Shown: positions 8,880-20,952, numbered from the stretch's first letter. The stretch: DNA of 64,000 nucleotides from Ferribacterium limneticum (GCF_020510565.1 NZ_CP075189.1:2092501-2156500), one strand, 5' to 3'. Program-made: numbers and translations. Notes: generated by a model from the letters alone, not told the origin.

Positions 8880-10106
8880 CTAGTTAGCGCGACGCATCGC
8901 CCATTGCCCGGCGCGCCGACCGCTGCGCACGGCGCCTTCTAGGGTCGCCGGGTAGTCGGCCCAGGTGTAGTCGCCAGCCAGGAAGAGGCGCGGGTTTGAG
9001 GTTTTGAAATCCGGACGATGCAGGCCGGGAATGGCCGCAAAAGTGGCGCGTTTTTCGCGGATCACCTTGTGCCAGCCGGTCGGGTTCGCCAGGCCGAGTT
9101 CTTCGTCGAGTGCGGCGGCCAGCGCTTCGTCGTCGAGTTTTTCCCAGTCGCCGTGTCCGCTCAATACGCACGCCAGAAGGCCCTGGCCGCGGTCGACAAC
9201 CCACTGGCAATGGCCACCGAGGCGGTTGCTAAGCGGGAAAGGCGATTTCATTTTTGGCACAAAATTCCGGTAGACCGTGGCAATCGGCTCATAGGCGCAA
9301 TCCGTGGCCGCCGCCGGCCACAGGGCGCCGACATGCTGTGGCGCGGTGGCGATGATGGCCGCTGCGAAGGATTCACCGTCGATGGCGATGCCGTTTTCAG
9401 CTTCCGTGATCTGGCTGACCCGCGTGCTCAGGCAGATTTGCGCACCGTGCGCTTGCAGCCATTGTCCGGCCGGTTCCGGCAGCAATTGGCCGAGATCGAC
9501 ACGAGGCAGCAGCAGATCGGTATCTGCGCGGCGCGAACTGCCCAGGCTGTCGCGCAGGACGTTGGCGAACAACTGTGCCGAGGCGCGCTCGGCCGGCAGG
9601 TTGAGAGCGGCGAGACAGAGCGGCTCCCACAAATGGCGACGCAGGGCGCCGGTTTGGCCGGCGTCATCCAGCCATTGGGATACCGTCGTTTCTCGGGGCA
9701 GTTTGAAACCCCGGCGCTTGATGCCATCCATCCAGAGCGCCGTTCGCAGCTTTTCGCCAAGGCCGACCCCGCGGGCGGTCAATAGCCCCCAAGCGACGTT
9801 GAGCGGCGCGGGCAGGCGGGGCAGGGCAAGGCGAAAGCCGGTGTTGTCGATGACCTGCAGCGGGCGGCGGTCGAAGAGTTCGTCAGGATCGGCGCCGACC
9901 CGGCGCATCAGCGCCAGCGTATCGCGGTAGGCGCCGAGCAGGATGTGCTGGCCGTTGTCGAGCTTGTGGCCGTCGACGTCGACGGCCCTGGCTCGGCCCC
10001 CGAGCACCCGGCCGGCTTCGAACAGGGTCGTTTCAGCGCCGGCGGCAGTCAGTTCAACGGCGGCTGCAATGCCCGCCCAGCCGCCACCGATCACGGCAAT
10101 TTTCAA
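8880..10106 (-). CDS. hpnE: Hydroxysqualene dehydroxylase HpnE (FAD-dependent)
   Basis: This 408-residue flavoprotein reduces hydroxysqualene to squalene, the third step of the HpnCDE route. The FAD-binding motif VIGGGWAGIAAAVELTAAG opens the protein, followed by EAGRVLGGRARA, the amine-oxidase-type GGR motif. The C-terminal LFLAGDYTWADYPATLEGAV contacts FAD. Translation starts at TTG. Residues about 275-288 are encoded by a copy of the 41-bp dispersed repeat, read in frame, so this enzyme tolerates that insertion. It lies 4 bp after hpnD. Confidence 0.92.
   Translation of the reverse strand: MKIAVIGGGWAGIAAAVELTAAGAETTLFEAGRVLGGRARAVDVDGHKLDNGQHILLGAYRDTLALMRRVGADPDELFDRRPLQVIDNTGFRLALPRLPAPLNVAWGLLTARGVGLGEKLRTALWMDGIKRRGFKLPRETTVSQWLDDAGQTGALRRHLWEPLCLAALNLPAERASAQLFANVLRDSLGSSRRADTDLLLPRVDLGQLLPEPAGQWLQAHGAQICLSTRVSQITEAENGIAIDGESFAAAIIATAPQHVGALWPAAATDCAYEPIATVYRNFVPKMKSPFPLSNRLGGHCQWVVDRGQGLLACVLSGHGDWEKLDDEALAAALDEELGLANPTGWHKVIREKRATFAAIPGLHRPDFKTSNPRLFLAGDYTWADYPATLEGAVRSGRRAGQWAMRRAN
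9244..9284 (+). repeat. 41-bp dispersed repeat, copy 3 (inside hpnE)
   Basis: The unit begins GATTTCATTT and ends CCGGTAGACCGTGGCAAT. On the opposite strand it encodes about 14 residues of HpnE (ATVYRNFVPKMKS region) without breaking the frame. Confidence 0.78.
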
Positions 10107-10110
10107 GGGA

Positions 10111-10944
10111 TCAGCCCTTGATCCAGGTCTTGGCGGCCAGCCACAGCTTGCGCGTCGGCGGCAGCGAAATGCGCTGGTGCAGGACCTGGAAATTCTCGCG
10201 TTTGATCTCGTCGAGCACGGTGCGGTAAATCGCCGCCATGATCAGGCCCGGGCGCTGGCTCTTGCGGTCGACGGCCGGCAACTGGGCAAAAGCCTGCTCG
10301 TAGTATTTCTCGGCACGCTCGTACTGGAACTGCATGAGGGCCGTGAAATTGTCCGAATACTTGCCGTTCAGGATGTCCGCGGCCGGCACGTTGAACTGCT
10401 TGAGCTCGTCCATCGGGATGTAGATGCGGCCGCGTCGGGCATCTTCGCCGATGTCGCGGATGATGTTGGTGAGCTGGAAAGCCATGCCCAGGTCGTGGGC
10501 GTATTTCTGCGTCTGGCGGTCGGTGTAGCCGAAGATTTCGGCGGCAAGCAGACCGACAACGCTGGCGACGCGGTAGCAGTAGAGCGACAGGCCCTTGAAG
10601 TCGAGAAAGCGCGACTGCGTGAGGTCCATCTCCATGCCGTCGATGATCTCGAGCAACTGCTCTTTCGCCAGGTTGATGCTCTTGTCGAGGCCGGCCAGCG
10701 CCTGTCCGACCGGATGCTGCGGCTGCCCTTCGGCGACGCGTTCGATTTCCTGGCGCCACCAGGCGAGCTTGGTCGAGGCGATGGAAACATCGTTGCATTC
10801 ATCGACGACGTCATCGACTTCGCGGCAGAAGGCGTAGAGCGCCATGATGGCGCGCCGGCGCGGCAGGGGCAGGAACAGGAAGCTGTAATAGAAGGAGGAG
10901 CCGCTTTTGGCGCACTTCTCCTGGCAGTATTGGTCGGGATTCAT
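10111..10944 (-). CDS. hpnD: Presqualene diphosphate synthase HpnD
   Basis: This 277-residue trans-isoprenyl diphosphate synthase condenses two farnesyl diphosphates to presqualene diphosphate. The first aspartate-rich motif is in CREVDDVVDECND and the second in NIIRDIGEDARRGRIYIP. YYSFLFLPLPRRRA, typical of squalene/phytoene synthases, lies near the N terminus. The ATG at 10944 (MNPDQYCQEKC) sits 4 bp after hpnC; the longer frame to 11049 would overlap hpnC. It is the middle gene of hpnCDE. No squalene-hopene cyclase is in the window, so the end product (hopanoid or other) is unknown here. Confidence 0.93.
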   Translation of the reverse strand: MNPDQYCQEKCAKSGSSFYYSFLFLPLPRRRAIMALYAFCREVDDVVDECNDVSIASTKLAWWRQEIERVAEGQPQHPVGQALAGLDKSINLAKEQLLEIIDGMEMDLTQSRFLDFKGLSLYCYRVASVVGLLAAEIFGYTDRQTQKYAHDLGMAFQLTNIIRDIGEDARRGRIYIPMDELKQFNVPAADILNGKYSDNFTALMQFQYERAEKYYEQAFAQLPAVDRKSQRPGLIMAAIYRTVLDEIKRENFQVLHQRISLPPTRKLWLAAKTWIKG

Positions 10945-10948
10945 GGGG

Positions 10949-11758
10949 TCACATTCTAATGGATCGACCAGCCAGAACCAGCCAGTCCCATTTGCCAAGC
11001 TTCGGCCGGCGGGTGAAAACGTCGCCGCGCAGCTGCCGGATGCGTTCAAGAATGCGCAGGCCGCCCTGCATGGTCAGCCGGATTTCCCAGCCAAGCCTGC
11101 CGGGCAGGGCGTGGACGAGCGGGGCGCCGCGTTTCATGAGCGCCGTTGCCCGGTCAATCTCGAAATCCATGAGGGCCGCCCAGTTGGCCGACCAGCGGCT
11201 GTTCGCGATGTCGTCCTCGGTGAGGCGGAAGTGCGGGAAGTCGGTCAGCGGTATGTAAATCCGGTCTTTTTTCCAGTCGACCGCAACATCCTGCCAAAAA
11301 TTGATCAACTGCAAGGCCGTGCAGATGCAGTCGGATTGTTCGAGATGTTCCGGCTCGGTTCGGCCGAACAGATGCAGGACCAGCCGGCCAACCGGATTGG
11401 CCGAACGGCGGCAGTAGTCGAGCAGTTCCGGGTAATCAGCGTAGCGTGTCTTCACCACGTCCTGCGCGAAAGCATCCAGCAGGTCGCGGAAGAGCTGGAT
11501 GGGCAGTTTGAACGCGGCAATGACTTCGGCCAAAGAGACGAACAGCGGCGTCTGCGGCACGTTGCCGGCTTCGATCCGATCCAGCTCGGCCCGGTAGGCG
11601 TTCAACCCGGCGAGGCGCTCGTCGGGCGACGCGTCACCTTCGTCGGCAATATCGTCAGCGCTGCGTGCAAAGCGGTAGATCACCTCGATCGGCCGGCGCA
11701 ATTTGGCCGGCACCAGCAGCGAAGCAACAGGAAAGTTTTCGTAATGATCAACGGACAT
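10949..11758 (-). CDS. hpnC: Hydroxysqualene synthase HpnC
   Basis: This 269-residue squalene/phytoene-synthase-fold enzyme converts presqualene diphosphate to hydroxysqualene. It starts MSVDHYENFPVASLL, the family N terminus. The modified first Asp-rich motif is FARSADDIADEGD and the second is LINFWQDVAVDWKKDRIYIP. The longer frame reaching 11839 would run into the tRNA-Leu region and has no family match. As first gene of hpnCDE, its promoter lies in the short gap upstream, beneath the DHH reading frame. Confidence 0.93.
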   Translation of the reverse strand: MSVDHYENFPVASLLVPAKLRRPIEVIYRFARSADDIADEGDASPDERLAGLNAYRAELDRIEAGNVPQTPLFVSLAEVIAAFKLPIQLFRDLLDAFAQDVVKTRYADYPELLDYCRRSANPVGRLVLHLFGRTEPEHLEQSDCICTALQLINFWQDVAVDWKKDRIYIPLTDFPHFRLTEDDIANSRWSANWAALMDFEIDRATALMKRGAPLVHALPGRLGWEIRLTMQGGLRILERIRQLRGDVFTRRPKLGKWDWLVLAGRSIRM

Positions 11759-11783
11759 CGTGGTCTGCTCTGGAGATTGCGGC

Positions 11784-12878
11784 TCAGTCGGTGCTAGAAT
11801 TCGCCCCGCCTGCCCAGGTGGCGAAATTGGTAGACGCACCAGATTTAGGTTCTGGCGCCGAAAGGTGTGGGGGTTCGAGTCCCTTCCTGGGCACCATCTT
11901 CAGCACTTCGCTGAAAAACTGGTCGGCTGGCATCCGAAAGCCGGCTGCATTCGGATGGCCGCCGCCACCGTAACGCGTGGCGATCACCGAAACATCAAGC
12001 GCTTTGCCCTTCGAACGCAGCGAGGCCTTCACCTCGCCATCTCCCGATAGTTGCCAGATCAGCCCGAAGCTGCCGCTTTGCTCGGCCAGCGAATTGCCCA
12101 GTTCCGAGGCGAACAGCGCATTGGCGTTGATGGCAATGCCGGAAACGGCCAGCCAGGCGTAGTCTTCGTGAGTAACGATAGCTTGGCCATGGCGCTGCGC
12201 CTGTAGCGCGTCAACCGGTTCGCCACGCAGTTGGGCCGGGATGCGCAGTGCGCTGAGCGCCAGACGCGCGATTTCCAGCTGGTAAAACTGCTCGATGGCT
12301 CCGCCTTGCACAAGCATGTCAAGGTAGCGCGGGGCGTTTTCATCGGGTGTGTCGAGCACAAGTTGATGCCAGATCGGGAAGTCGAAAGGCAGCAGGCGCA
12401 GGGCGCGACAGAAGGGACGCGTGCCCGGGGTAAAACGCCACATGTCCTGCTCTTCAATGTGCCGGAGCGCCAGCGGCGTTGGCGTGCCGGGGTGAAAATG
12501 CTCCCACGCCAGTCGGGCGCCCGATTTTTCCAGGTCGAACATGACGCGCAGGGCTAGCGTTGGGTGCTGATAACTGCGCAGGCTGTTCTCGCCCGCTAGT
12601 AACTTGTCGCCCCACGCCTTCTGCGCCGAAGCATGATGGTCGATCTGGGTGACCGAGGCAGCTACAGAAGCCATCGTTTCCAGAAACTCAGGCGGAAACG
12701 AGAAATCGAGGATGAATACCGCGTGGCCGGAAATCGCGTCCAGCACCCAAGGCTCGCCGTGATGCATCGGCCGATAGGTGGCTGCATCGCCAAATTGGCA
12801 CCAGGCAGCATAAGCGGCGCCGAAGCCATCGAGGCAGTCGGCGTGGTAAATAACAAAAACTGGAGGCTGAGCAGACAT
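11784..12878 (-). CDS. DHH-family phosphoesterase with C terminus running antisense through tRNA-Leu
   Basis: The first ~325 residues are a DHH-superfamily phosphoesterase: HADCLDGFGAAYAAW near the N terminus (Asp ligands), a QIDHHAS motif near residue 100, and GGGGHPNAAGFRMP from the DHHA1 domain. Family members cleave oligonucleotides, pApA-type linear dinucleotides or bisphosphates. The frame has no stop after the domain. The last ~38 residues (PRKGLEPPHLSAPEPKSG and onward) are the antisense translation of the tRNA-Leu at 11812-11896, ending at TGA 11784. The tail is thus accidental, or a fusion made when the tRNA moved there. The gene follows slyX on the same strand. Confidence 0.82.
   Translation of the reverse strand: MSAQPPVFVIYHADCLDGFGAAYAAWCQFGDAATYRPMHHGEPWVLDAISGHAVFILDFSFPPEFLETMASVAASVTQIDHHASAQKAWGDKLLAGENSLRSYQHPTLALRVMFDLEKSGARLAWEHFHPGTPTPLALRHIEEQDMWRFTPGTRPFCRALRLLPFDFPIWHQLVLDTPDENAPRYLDMLVQGGAIEQFYQLEIARLALSALRIPAQLRGEPVDALQAQRHGQAIVTHEDYAWLAVSGIAINANALFASELGNSLAEQSGSFGLIWQLSGDGEVKASLRSKGKALDVSVIATRYGGGGHPNAAGFRMPADQFFSEVLKMVPRKGLEPPHLSAPEPKSGASTNFATWAGGANSSTD
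11792..11800 (+). promoter_or_regulatory. Extended -10 promoter of tRNA-Leu
   Basis: TGCTAGAAT is an extended -10 element (TGnTAGAAT) ending 11 bp before the first base of tRNA-Leu. No convincing -35 is seen at the normal spacing. It lies inside the antisense end of the DHH reading frame. Confidence 0.5.
11812..11896 (+). tRNA. tRNA-Leu (anticodon UAG)
   Basis: The gene is 85 nt including an encoded CCA. The 7-bp acceptor stem GCCCAGG pairs with CCTGGGC. The D-arm contains AATTGGTAGACGC, the anticodon stem-loop CCAGATTTAGGTTCTGG carries UAG, a variable arm typical of class II tRNA follows, and the T-arm is GGGGTTCGAGTCCC. It is entirely overlapped on the other strand by the DHH gene. Confidence 0.96.
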
Positions 12879-12880
12879 GC

Positions 12881-13081
12881 TCAGTAATGCGGCGGAAGGT
12901 CATCGCGCAGGCTGCGCTGTTCTTGCGGCTGGGCATTTTGTGCCTGTTCGCGCAAGGCGCGAATTTCACGGAAGAGCAGATCGATCTGCTCCTGCTGGCG
13001 GAAAACCAGGCGATTCAGTTCCTCGACGAGGTCTTCGGTATAGCTGATCTTGATTTCGAGTTCGGTAATGCGCGATTCCAC
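12881..13081 (-). CDS. slyX: SlyX family protein
   Basis: This 66-residue acidic helical protein has the SlyX coiled coil (MESRITELEIKISYTEDLV, then a Q-rich stretch with QQEQIDLLFREI) and ends in the LPPHY tail that is the family signature. The function of SlyX is unknown. It sits 9 bp after a small membrane protein gene and 2 bp before the DHH gene, making a three-gene minus-strand unit. Confidence 0.9.
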   Translation of the reverse strand: MESRITELEIKISYTEDLVEELNRLVFRQQEQIDLLFREIRALREQAQNAQPQEQRSLRDDLPPHY

Positions 13082-13090
13082 AAATAGTCC

Positions 13091-13231
13091 TTATTCTTCG
13101 CTGCGCCAGTCGCGCAGGGTTTCCTTGGGTGGCGGCGGGGGCGCGTCGTTGCGCGGTGGCCGGAGTAGCGGCAGGGCTCCACCCAACACGACAATCAGAC
13201 AGATCCCGAGAATTATCCAGCCTTCGTTCAT
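13091..13231 (-). CDS. Small single-span membrane protein (46 residues)
   Basis: This short reading frame starts MNEGWIILGICLIVVLGGAL: one transmembrane helix at residues 5-22. An Arg/Pro-rich segment (LLRPPRNDAPPPPPKE) and an acidic end (RDWRSEE) follow. A GAGAAAG sequence precedes the ATG, and slyX starts 9 bp after the stop, so co-translation is likely. N-out/C-in topology is inferred from the positive residues after the helix. I do not recognise a named family. Confidence 0.7.
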   Translation of the reverse strand: MNEGWIILGICLIVVLGGALPLLRPPRNDAPPPPPKETLRDWRSEE

Positions 13232-13292
13232 GGCTTTCTCCGTTGCATAAGCGGCAAGTGTACTTGGCTTCGCAAAAAATCGCGAAGGGCTG

Positions 13293-13320
13293 TTGACATC
13301 GGCTTTTACGTCTGTAAAAT
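13293..13320 (+). promoter_or_regulatory. Sigma-70 promoter of tRNA-Val
   Basis: TTGACA at 13293-13298 and TAAAAT at 13315-13320 are separated by 16 bp. The -10 box ends 12 bp before the tRNA, so transcription should start a few bases upstream of it. Confidence 0.8.
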
Positions 13321-13332
13321 GCGCGCTTCTTT

Positions 13333-13409
13333 AGGCGGTTAGCTCAGTTGGTTAGAGCGCCACGTTGACATCGTGGAGGTCGTTGGTTCGATTCCAATAC
13401 CGCCTACCA
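13333..13409 (+). tRNA. tRNA-Val (anticodon GAC)
   Basis: The gene is 77 nt with an encoded CCA. The acceptor stem AGGCGGT pairs with ACCGCCT. The anticodon arm CCACGTTGACATCGTGG carries GAC and the T-arm is TTGGTTCGATTCCAA. It has a strong promoter upstream and a terminator about 90 nt downstream, with a short candidate leader peptide in between. Confidence 0.97.
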
Positions 13410-13432
13410 AAATTCCTAACGGAGCTGAATTG

Positions 13433-13471
13433 ATGATTTTCCGAACTTGCACCGCAGTTCAGAAACGCTAA
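13433..13471 (+). CDS. Candidate leader peptide upstream of thrS (12 residues)
   Basis: A 12-codon frame, MIFRTCTAVQKR, has a well-placed GGAG ribosome-binding site 8-9 nt upstream. It lies between tRNA-Val and the terminator that precedes thrS and contains two Thr codons close together (ACT, ACC). Such an arrangement can couple threonyl-tRNA supply to termination. However, the only antiterminator pairing I see (CCGCA at 13452-13456 with TGCGG at 13501-13505) overlaps the Thr codons, which is not the classical geometry. It could be chance. Confidence 0.3.
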   Translation: MIFRTCTAVQKR

Positions 13472-13495
13472 TCGAGTCAGCCTTCGTTTGACCAA

Positions 13496-13526
13496 AAAAG
13501 TGCGGCTCACTCCCGCACTTTTTTTT
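13496..13526 (+). terminator. Terminator/attenuator between tRNA-Val and thrS
   Basis: AAAAGTGCGG-CTCACTC-CCGCACTTTT with eight consecutive T residues forms a strong intrinsic terminator 17 bp before the thrS ATG. It ends the tRNA-Val transcript and, because it is so close to thrS, either thrS transcription reads through it or it acts as an attenuator. Confidence 0.85.
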
Positions 13527-13542
13527 CGCCTAGAGATTTGCC

Positions 13543-15459
13543 ATGCCTGATATCAAACTGCCTGATGGTTCCATCCGCTCTTTTGAACAGCCGGTAACAA
13601 TCGCCGAAGTCGCAGCCAGCATTGGCGCTGGTCTGGCCCGCGCGGCATTGGGCGGCAAGGTTGATGGCACTCTGGTCGATACCTCGTATCTGATCGAGAA
13701 AAATGTCGATCTGGCCATCATCACCGAGCGTGATCCGGAAGGTTTGGAACTGATCCGCCATTCGACCGCCCACTTGCTGGCTTTTGCCGTCAAGGAGCTG
13801 TTCCCGGAGGCGCAGGTCACCATTGGTCCAGTCATTGAAAACGGTTTCTACTACGATTTCGCCTACAAGCGTCCTTTCACCCCGGAAGACCTGGTGGCCA
13901 TCGAGAAGCGCATGGCCGAACTGGCCAAGAAGGATATTCCGGTAACCCGTGAAGTCTGGGCGCGCGATGACGCGGTCAAGTTCTTCCTCGATCTTGGCGA
14001 AAAATACAAGGCCGAGCTGATCAGCGCCATTCCGGCCGACCAGCAGGTTTCGCTCTACCGCGAAGGTGATTTCATCGACCTTTGCCGCGGCCCGCACGTG
14101 CCGACGACGGCCAAGCTCAAAGTCTTCAAGCTCATGAAGGTGGCCGGTGCCTACTGGCGTGGCGATCATCGCAACGAACAGTTGCAGCGTATCTACGGAA
14201 CGGCCTGGGCTAAGAAGGAAGATCTCGACGCCTATCTGCATATGTTGGAAGAGGCTGAAAAGCGCGATCACCGCCGCCTCGGCAAGCAATTTGACTTGTT
14301 CCACATGCAGGACGAAGCGCCGGGTCTGGTTTTCTGGCACCCCAAGGGATGGGCGATCTGGCAGGAAATCGAAAGCTACATGCGCGCTGTCTACCGCAAC
14401 AACGGTTATCAGGAAGTGCGCTGCCCGCAGATTCTCGACAAGGCATTGTGGGAAAAGTCGGGCCATTGGGAGCACTACAAGGACAACATGTTCACGACCT
14501 CGTCGGAAAATCGCGATTACGCGGTCAAGCCGATGAATTGTCCAGGCCATGTCCAGGTTTTCAATGCCGGCTTGCGTTCCTATCGCGAACTGCCGCTGCG
14601 TTACGGCGAGTTCGGCTCCTGCCATCGCAACGAACCGGCCGGCGCCTTGCACGGCCTGATGCGCGTGCGCGGCTTCGTGCAGGATGACGGTCACATCTTC
14701 TGTACCGAAGACCAGATCGAGTCCGAAGTGACGGCCTTCAATGCGCTGGTCAAGAAGGTTTATGCCGATTTCGGCTTCAACGATGTGGCCGTCAAGTTGG
14801 CTTTGCGTCCGGATAGTCGCGTTGGTTCCGACGAAGTCTGGGACAAGGCAGAGGATGCGCTGCGTCAGGGCCTGCGGGCTTCCGGTCTGGAGTGGACGGA
14901 ATTGCCGGGCGAGGGCGCTTTCTATGGTCCGAAAATCGAATTCCACATCCGCGATGCCATCGGCCGCTCGTGGCAGTGTGGCACCATGCAGGTTGACTTC
15001 TCGATGCCGGGTCGTCTCGGGGCCGAATATGTTGGCGCCGACGACGCGCGCAAGGTGCCGGTCATGCTGCACCGCGCGATCCTTGGCTCGCTTGAGCGCT
15101 TCATCGGCATTCTGATCGAAAATTTCTCAGGTGCTCTGCCGCTTTGGCTGGCGCCGGTTCAGGCGGTTGTCCTGAATATTTCCGAAAAGCAGGCTGATTA
15201 CGCCGCCGATGTTGCGCAAAAGCTGCATCAGGCAGGCTTCCGGGCTGAGTCGGATTTGCGTAACGAGAAAATTACCTATAAAATTCGGGAACATAGCTTG
15301 AACCGGCTGCCTTATCAGCTCGTTGTGGGCGATAAGGAAAAAGCGGACGGACTGGTGGCCGTGCGTACTCGCGGTGGTCAGGATCTAGGACAAATGTCCA
15401 TTGATGACCTGATCAGGCATCTTCAGAGCGAAGTTGCCGCGCGGAGTGGCACGGCTTAA
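13543..15459 (+). CDS. thrS: Threonyl-tRNA synthetase
   Basis: This 638-residue class II synthetase is at full family length. The TGS domain occupies residues 1-60 ([11 protein letters not shown]). The editing domain follows with [16 protein letters not shown] and later the second zinc-type motif of the N2 domain. The catalytic core has [10 protein letters not shown] with the zinc-binding cysteine, [20 protein letters not shown] (motif 2 region) and the motif 3 area near [11 protein letters not shown]. The anticodon-binding domain is C-terminal. It heads the operon thrS-infC-rpmI-rplT-pheS-pheT-ihfA. Confidence 0.98.
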   Translation: MPDIKLPDGSIRSFEQPVTIAEVAASIGAGLARAALGGKVDGTLVDTSYLIEKNVDLAIITERDPEGLELIRHSTAHLLAFAVKELFPEAQVTIGPVIENGFYYDFAYKRPFTPEDLVAIEKRMAELAKKDIPVTREVWARDDAVKFFLDLGEKYKAELISAIPADQQVSLYREGDFIDLCRGPHVPTTAKLKVFKLMKVAGAYWRGDHRNEQLQRIYGTAWAKKEDLDAYLHMLEEAEKRDHRRLGKQFDLFHMQDEAPGLVFWHPKGWAIWQEIESYMRAVYRNNGYQEVRCPQILDKALWEKSGHWEHYKDNMFTTSSENRDYAVKPMNCPGHVQVFNAGLRSYRELPLRYGEFGSCHRNEPAGALHGLMRVRGFVQDDGHIFCTEDQIESEVTAFNALVKKVYADFGFNDVAVKLALRPDSRVGSDEVWDKAEDALRQGLRASGLEWTELPGEGAFYGPKIEFHIRDAIGRSWQCGTMQVDFSMPGRLGAEYVGADDARKVPVMLHRAILGSLERFIGILIENFSGALPLWLAPVQAVVLNISEKQADYAADVAQKLHQAGFRAESDLRNEKITYKIREHSLNRLPYQLVVGDKEKADGLVAVRTRGGQDLGQMSIDDLIRHLQSEVAARSGTA

Positions 15460-15485
15460 TTTTTGTTGTTTTCGGGGGTTTCACC

Positions 15486-16013
15486 ATAGCTCAGAACAAG
15501 GCGCATCGCCTCAACGAAGAAATTACGGTTCCGGAGATTCGTCTCCAGGGTGCAGAAGGTGAACAGCTAGGCATTGTCAGCATTCGCGAGGCTTTGCACA
15601 TGGCTGAAGAAGCCGGTGCTGATCTGGTCGAGATCGCTCCGACCGCCAAGCCGCCAGTCTGCCGCATCATGGACTACGGCAAGTTCAAGTACCAGGAACA
15701 GAAGCGCGCTCACGAAGCCAAGTTGAAGCAGAAGCAGGTGCAGGTCAAGGAAATTAAACTGCGCCCGGGCACCGACGAAAACGATTACCAGATCAAGCTC
15801 AGGAACATGACGCGTTTCCTGGAAGAGGGCGACAAGGTCAAAGTGACCCTGCGCTTCCGGGGCCGCGAAATGGCGCATCAGGAATTCGGTATGCGCCAAC
15901 TGGAACGGATCAAGGCAGACCTCGATGAAGTAGGTGCAGTCGAGCAGATGCCGAAGATGGAAGGTCGTCAGATGATCATGATCATCGGGCCGGCAAAGAA
16001 GCAGCAAAAGTAG
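15486..16013 (+). CDS. infC: Translation initiation factor IF-3, AUA start
   Basis: This 175-residue protein starts at ATA (15486), giving [20 protein letters not shown], the true IF-3 N terminus. A GGGGG ribosome-binding stretch lies 7 nt upstream. The first in-frame ATG, at 15594, would delete the first 36 residues of the N domain. IF-3 binds the 30S subunit and discriminates against non-canonical start codons, so its own rare start provides feedback control. [20 protein letters not shown] is the linker signature; the C domain ends with [13 protein letters not shown]. It lies between thrS and rpmI. Confidence 0.96.
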   Translation: MAQNKAHRLNEEITVPEIRLQGAEGEQLGIVSIREALHMAEEAGADLVEIAPTAKPPVCRIMDYGKFKYQEQKRAHEAKLKQKQVQVKEIKLRPGTDENDYQIKLRNMTRFLEEGDKVKVTLRFRGREMAHQEFGMRQLERIKADLDEVGAVEQMPKMEGRQMIMIIGPAKKQQK

Positions 16014-16090
16014 TTACATAAGTGCTTTCGGGTAGTCAAAGCGTTTCCGTAGTGGGAACCACCTGACGGCATGTCATTAAGGAGCATTAA

Positions 16091-16288
16091 ATGCCCAAAA
16101 TGAAGACCAAGAGCAGCGCCAAAAAGCGTTTCTCTGTTCGCGCTGGTGGTTCCATCAAGCGCGGCCAAGCCTTCAAGCGTCACATTCTGACCAAGAAGAC
16201 CACCAAGGTGAAACGCCATCTGCGCGGTTCCGTCGAAGTTAACGCGCGCGATTCAGCATCCGTCCGCGCCATGATGCCCTACGCATAA
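16091..16288 (+). CDS. rpmI: 50S ribosomal protein L35
   Basis: This 65-residue basic protein begins [20 protein letters not shown], the L35 signature, with [15 protein letters not shown] in the middle. A GGAG site lies 7 nt before the ATG. The 77-bp gap after infC would be the place for L20-mediated autoregulation known in other bacteria; I do not see a clear pseudoknot by eye. Confidence 0.98.
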   Translation: MPKMKTKSSAKKRFSVRAGGSIKRGQAFKRHILTKKTTKVKRHLRGSVEVNARDSASVRAMMPYA

Positions 16289-16299
16289 GGAGATAGAAG

Positions 16300-16659
16300 A
16301 TGCCTAGAGTTAAACGTGGTGTAACAGCGCGCGCGCGTCACAAGAAGATTCTCGTTCAGGCCAAGGGTTACCGCGGTCGTCGCAAGAACGTCTATCGCGT
16401 CGCCAAACAGGCGGTGATGAAGGCTGGTCAATACCAGTACCGTGACCGTCGTCAACGCAAGCGTCAGTTCCGTGCTTTGTGGATTGCCCGTATCAATGCC
16501 GCTTCTCGTGAGCTGGGCATGAAGTACAGCACCTTCATGAATGGTCTGAAGAAGGCCAATATCGAAGTCGACCGCAAGGTTCTGGCCGATCTGGCTGTTT
16601 TCGATCAGCCGGCATTTGCCGCTCTGGCCGCCCAGGCCAAGGCACAGCTCGGCGCCTGA
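16300..16659 (+). CDS. rplT: 50S ribosomal protein L20
   Basis: This 119-residue protein begins [20 protein letters not shown] and continues [19 protein letters not shown], the long basic helix that enters 23S rRNA. It starts 11 bp after rpmI with a good AAGGAG ribosome-binding site. A hairpin terminator follows before pheS, so ribosomal protein output can exceed synthetase output. Confidence 0.98.
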   Translation: MPRVKRGVTARARHKKILVQAKGYRGRRKNVYRVAKQAVMKAGQYQYRDRRQRKRQFRALWIARINAASRELGMKYSTFMNGLKKANIEVDRKVLADLAVFDQPAFAALAAQAKAQLGA

Positions 16660-16671
16660 GCGAAAGCGTAA

Positions 16672-20147
<3,476 letters not shown>

Positions 20148-20161
20148 CGGAAATAATAACG

Positions 20162-20464
20162 ATGACGCTAACCAAAGCTGAGCTCGCGGACCTGCTTTTC
20201 GAAAAAGTAGGTCTAAATAAGCGCGAGGCCAAAGACATGGTCGAAGCTTTTTTCGAAGAAATCCGAAATTCCCTGGAAACCGGTGATGGCGTAAAGCTCT
20301 CCGGTTTTGGCAATTTTCAGTTGCGCGACAAGCCGCAACGTCCGGGCCGGAATCCGAAAACAGGACAGGAAATTCCCATCACGGCGCGTCGCGTTGTGAC
20401 TTTTCACGCCAGCCAAAAGCTGAAGTCAGACGTTGAGCTTGCCTTCGATGGAACCGCGGCATAA
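20162..20464 (+). CDS. ihfA: Integration host factor alpha subunit
   Basis: This 100-residue DNABII protein begins [20 protein letters not shown], with [20 protein letters not shown] and [17 protein letters not shown] forming the beta arm that bends DNA; the intercalating proline is in the RPGRNPKTG loop. Its position after pheT is the normal one for ihfA. The mobile element in this window encodes a separate IHF-beta-like protein that could pair with it. Confidence 0.97.
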   Translation: MTLTKAELADLLFEKVGLNKREAKDMVEAFFEEIRNSLETGDGVKLSGFGNFQLRDKPQRPGRNPKTGQEIPITARRVVTFHASQKLKSDVELAFDGTAA

Positions 20465-20825
20465 AACCCCGGGCGGCGAAGAGTTGCCGCCCATCCCCGC
20501 CAAACGCTACTTTACGATCGGTGAAGTCAGCGAGTTGTGCGGCGTCAAACCGCACGTGCTGCGTTACTGGGAGCAGGAGTTCAACCAGCTCAAGCCGGTA
20601 AAGCGGCGCGGCAATCGTCGTTATTATCAGCATCATGAAGTGTTGCTGGTTCGGCGTATTCGCGAGCTTCTTTATAATCAGGGTTTTACGATCAGCGGTG
20701 CACGCAATCGGCTTGACGAGGGTGGGGCAGTTGAGGTGGTTGCGGTTAATTTGCCCGAGACGGGAAAAATGCCGGGTGGCCTGCGTGGCGAGCTACAGTC
20801 CATTATCGAGATGTTGCAGCTATGA
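20448..20825 (+). CDS. MerR-family transcriptional regulator
   Basis: This protein of about 125 residues has the MerR winged helix ([40 protein letters not shown]) followed by a short dimerisation helix and no metal-binding cysteines. The ATG at 20448 gives the N terminus [10 protein letters not shown] and overlaps ihfA by 17 bp; an in-frame start at 20433 is also possible. A MerR gene directly after ihfA is a conserved arrangement in beta- and gammaproteobacteria. Its target is not known. Confidence 0.88.
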   Translation: MEPRHKTPGGEELPPIPAKRYFTIGEVSELCGVKPHVLRYWEQEFNQLKPVKRRGNRRYYQHHEVLLVRRIRELLYNQGFTISGARNRLDEGGAVEVVAVNLPETGKMPGGLRGELQSIIEMLQL

Positions 20826-20842
20826 ATTCCACGTTTTTTGAG

Positions 20843-20848
20843 TATAAT
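20843..20848 (+). promoter_or_regulatory. -10 box of tRNA-Pro
   Basis: A perfect TATAAT ends 11 bp before the first base of tRNA-Pro. The -35 region is poor (TATGAA at 16-bp spacing). Confidence 0.6.
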
Positions 20849-20858
20849 GGCGGGCTTG

Positions 20859-20936
<78 letters not shown>

Positions 20937-20952
20937 AGAGAATCAACGAGTC

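Noticed and set aside
13507..15072. 521-codon open frame antisense to thrS
   Set aside because: It is the complement of a highly conserved gene with high GC third positions; no ribosome-binding site, no plausible protein features.
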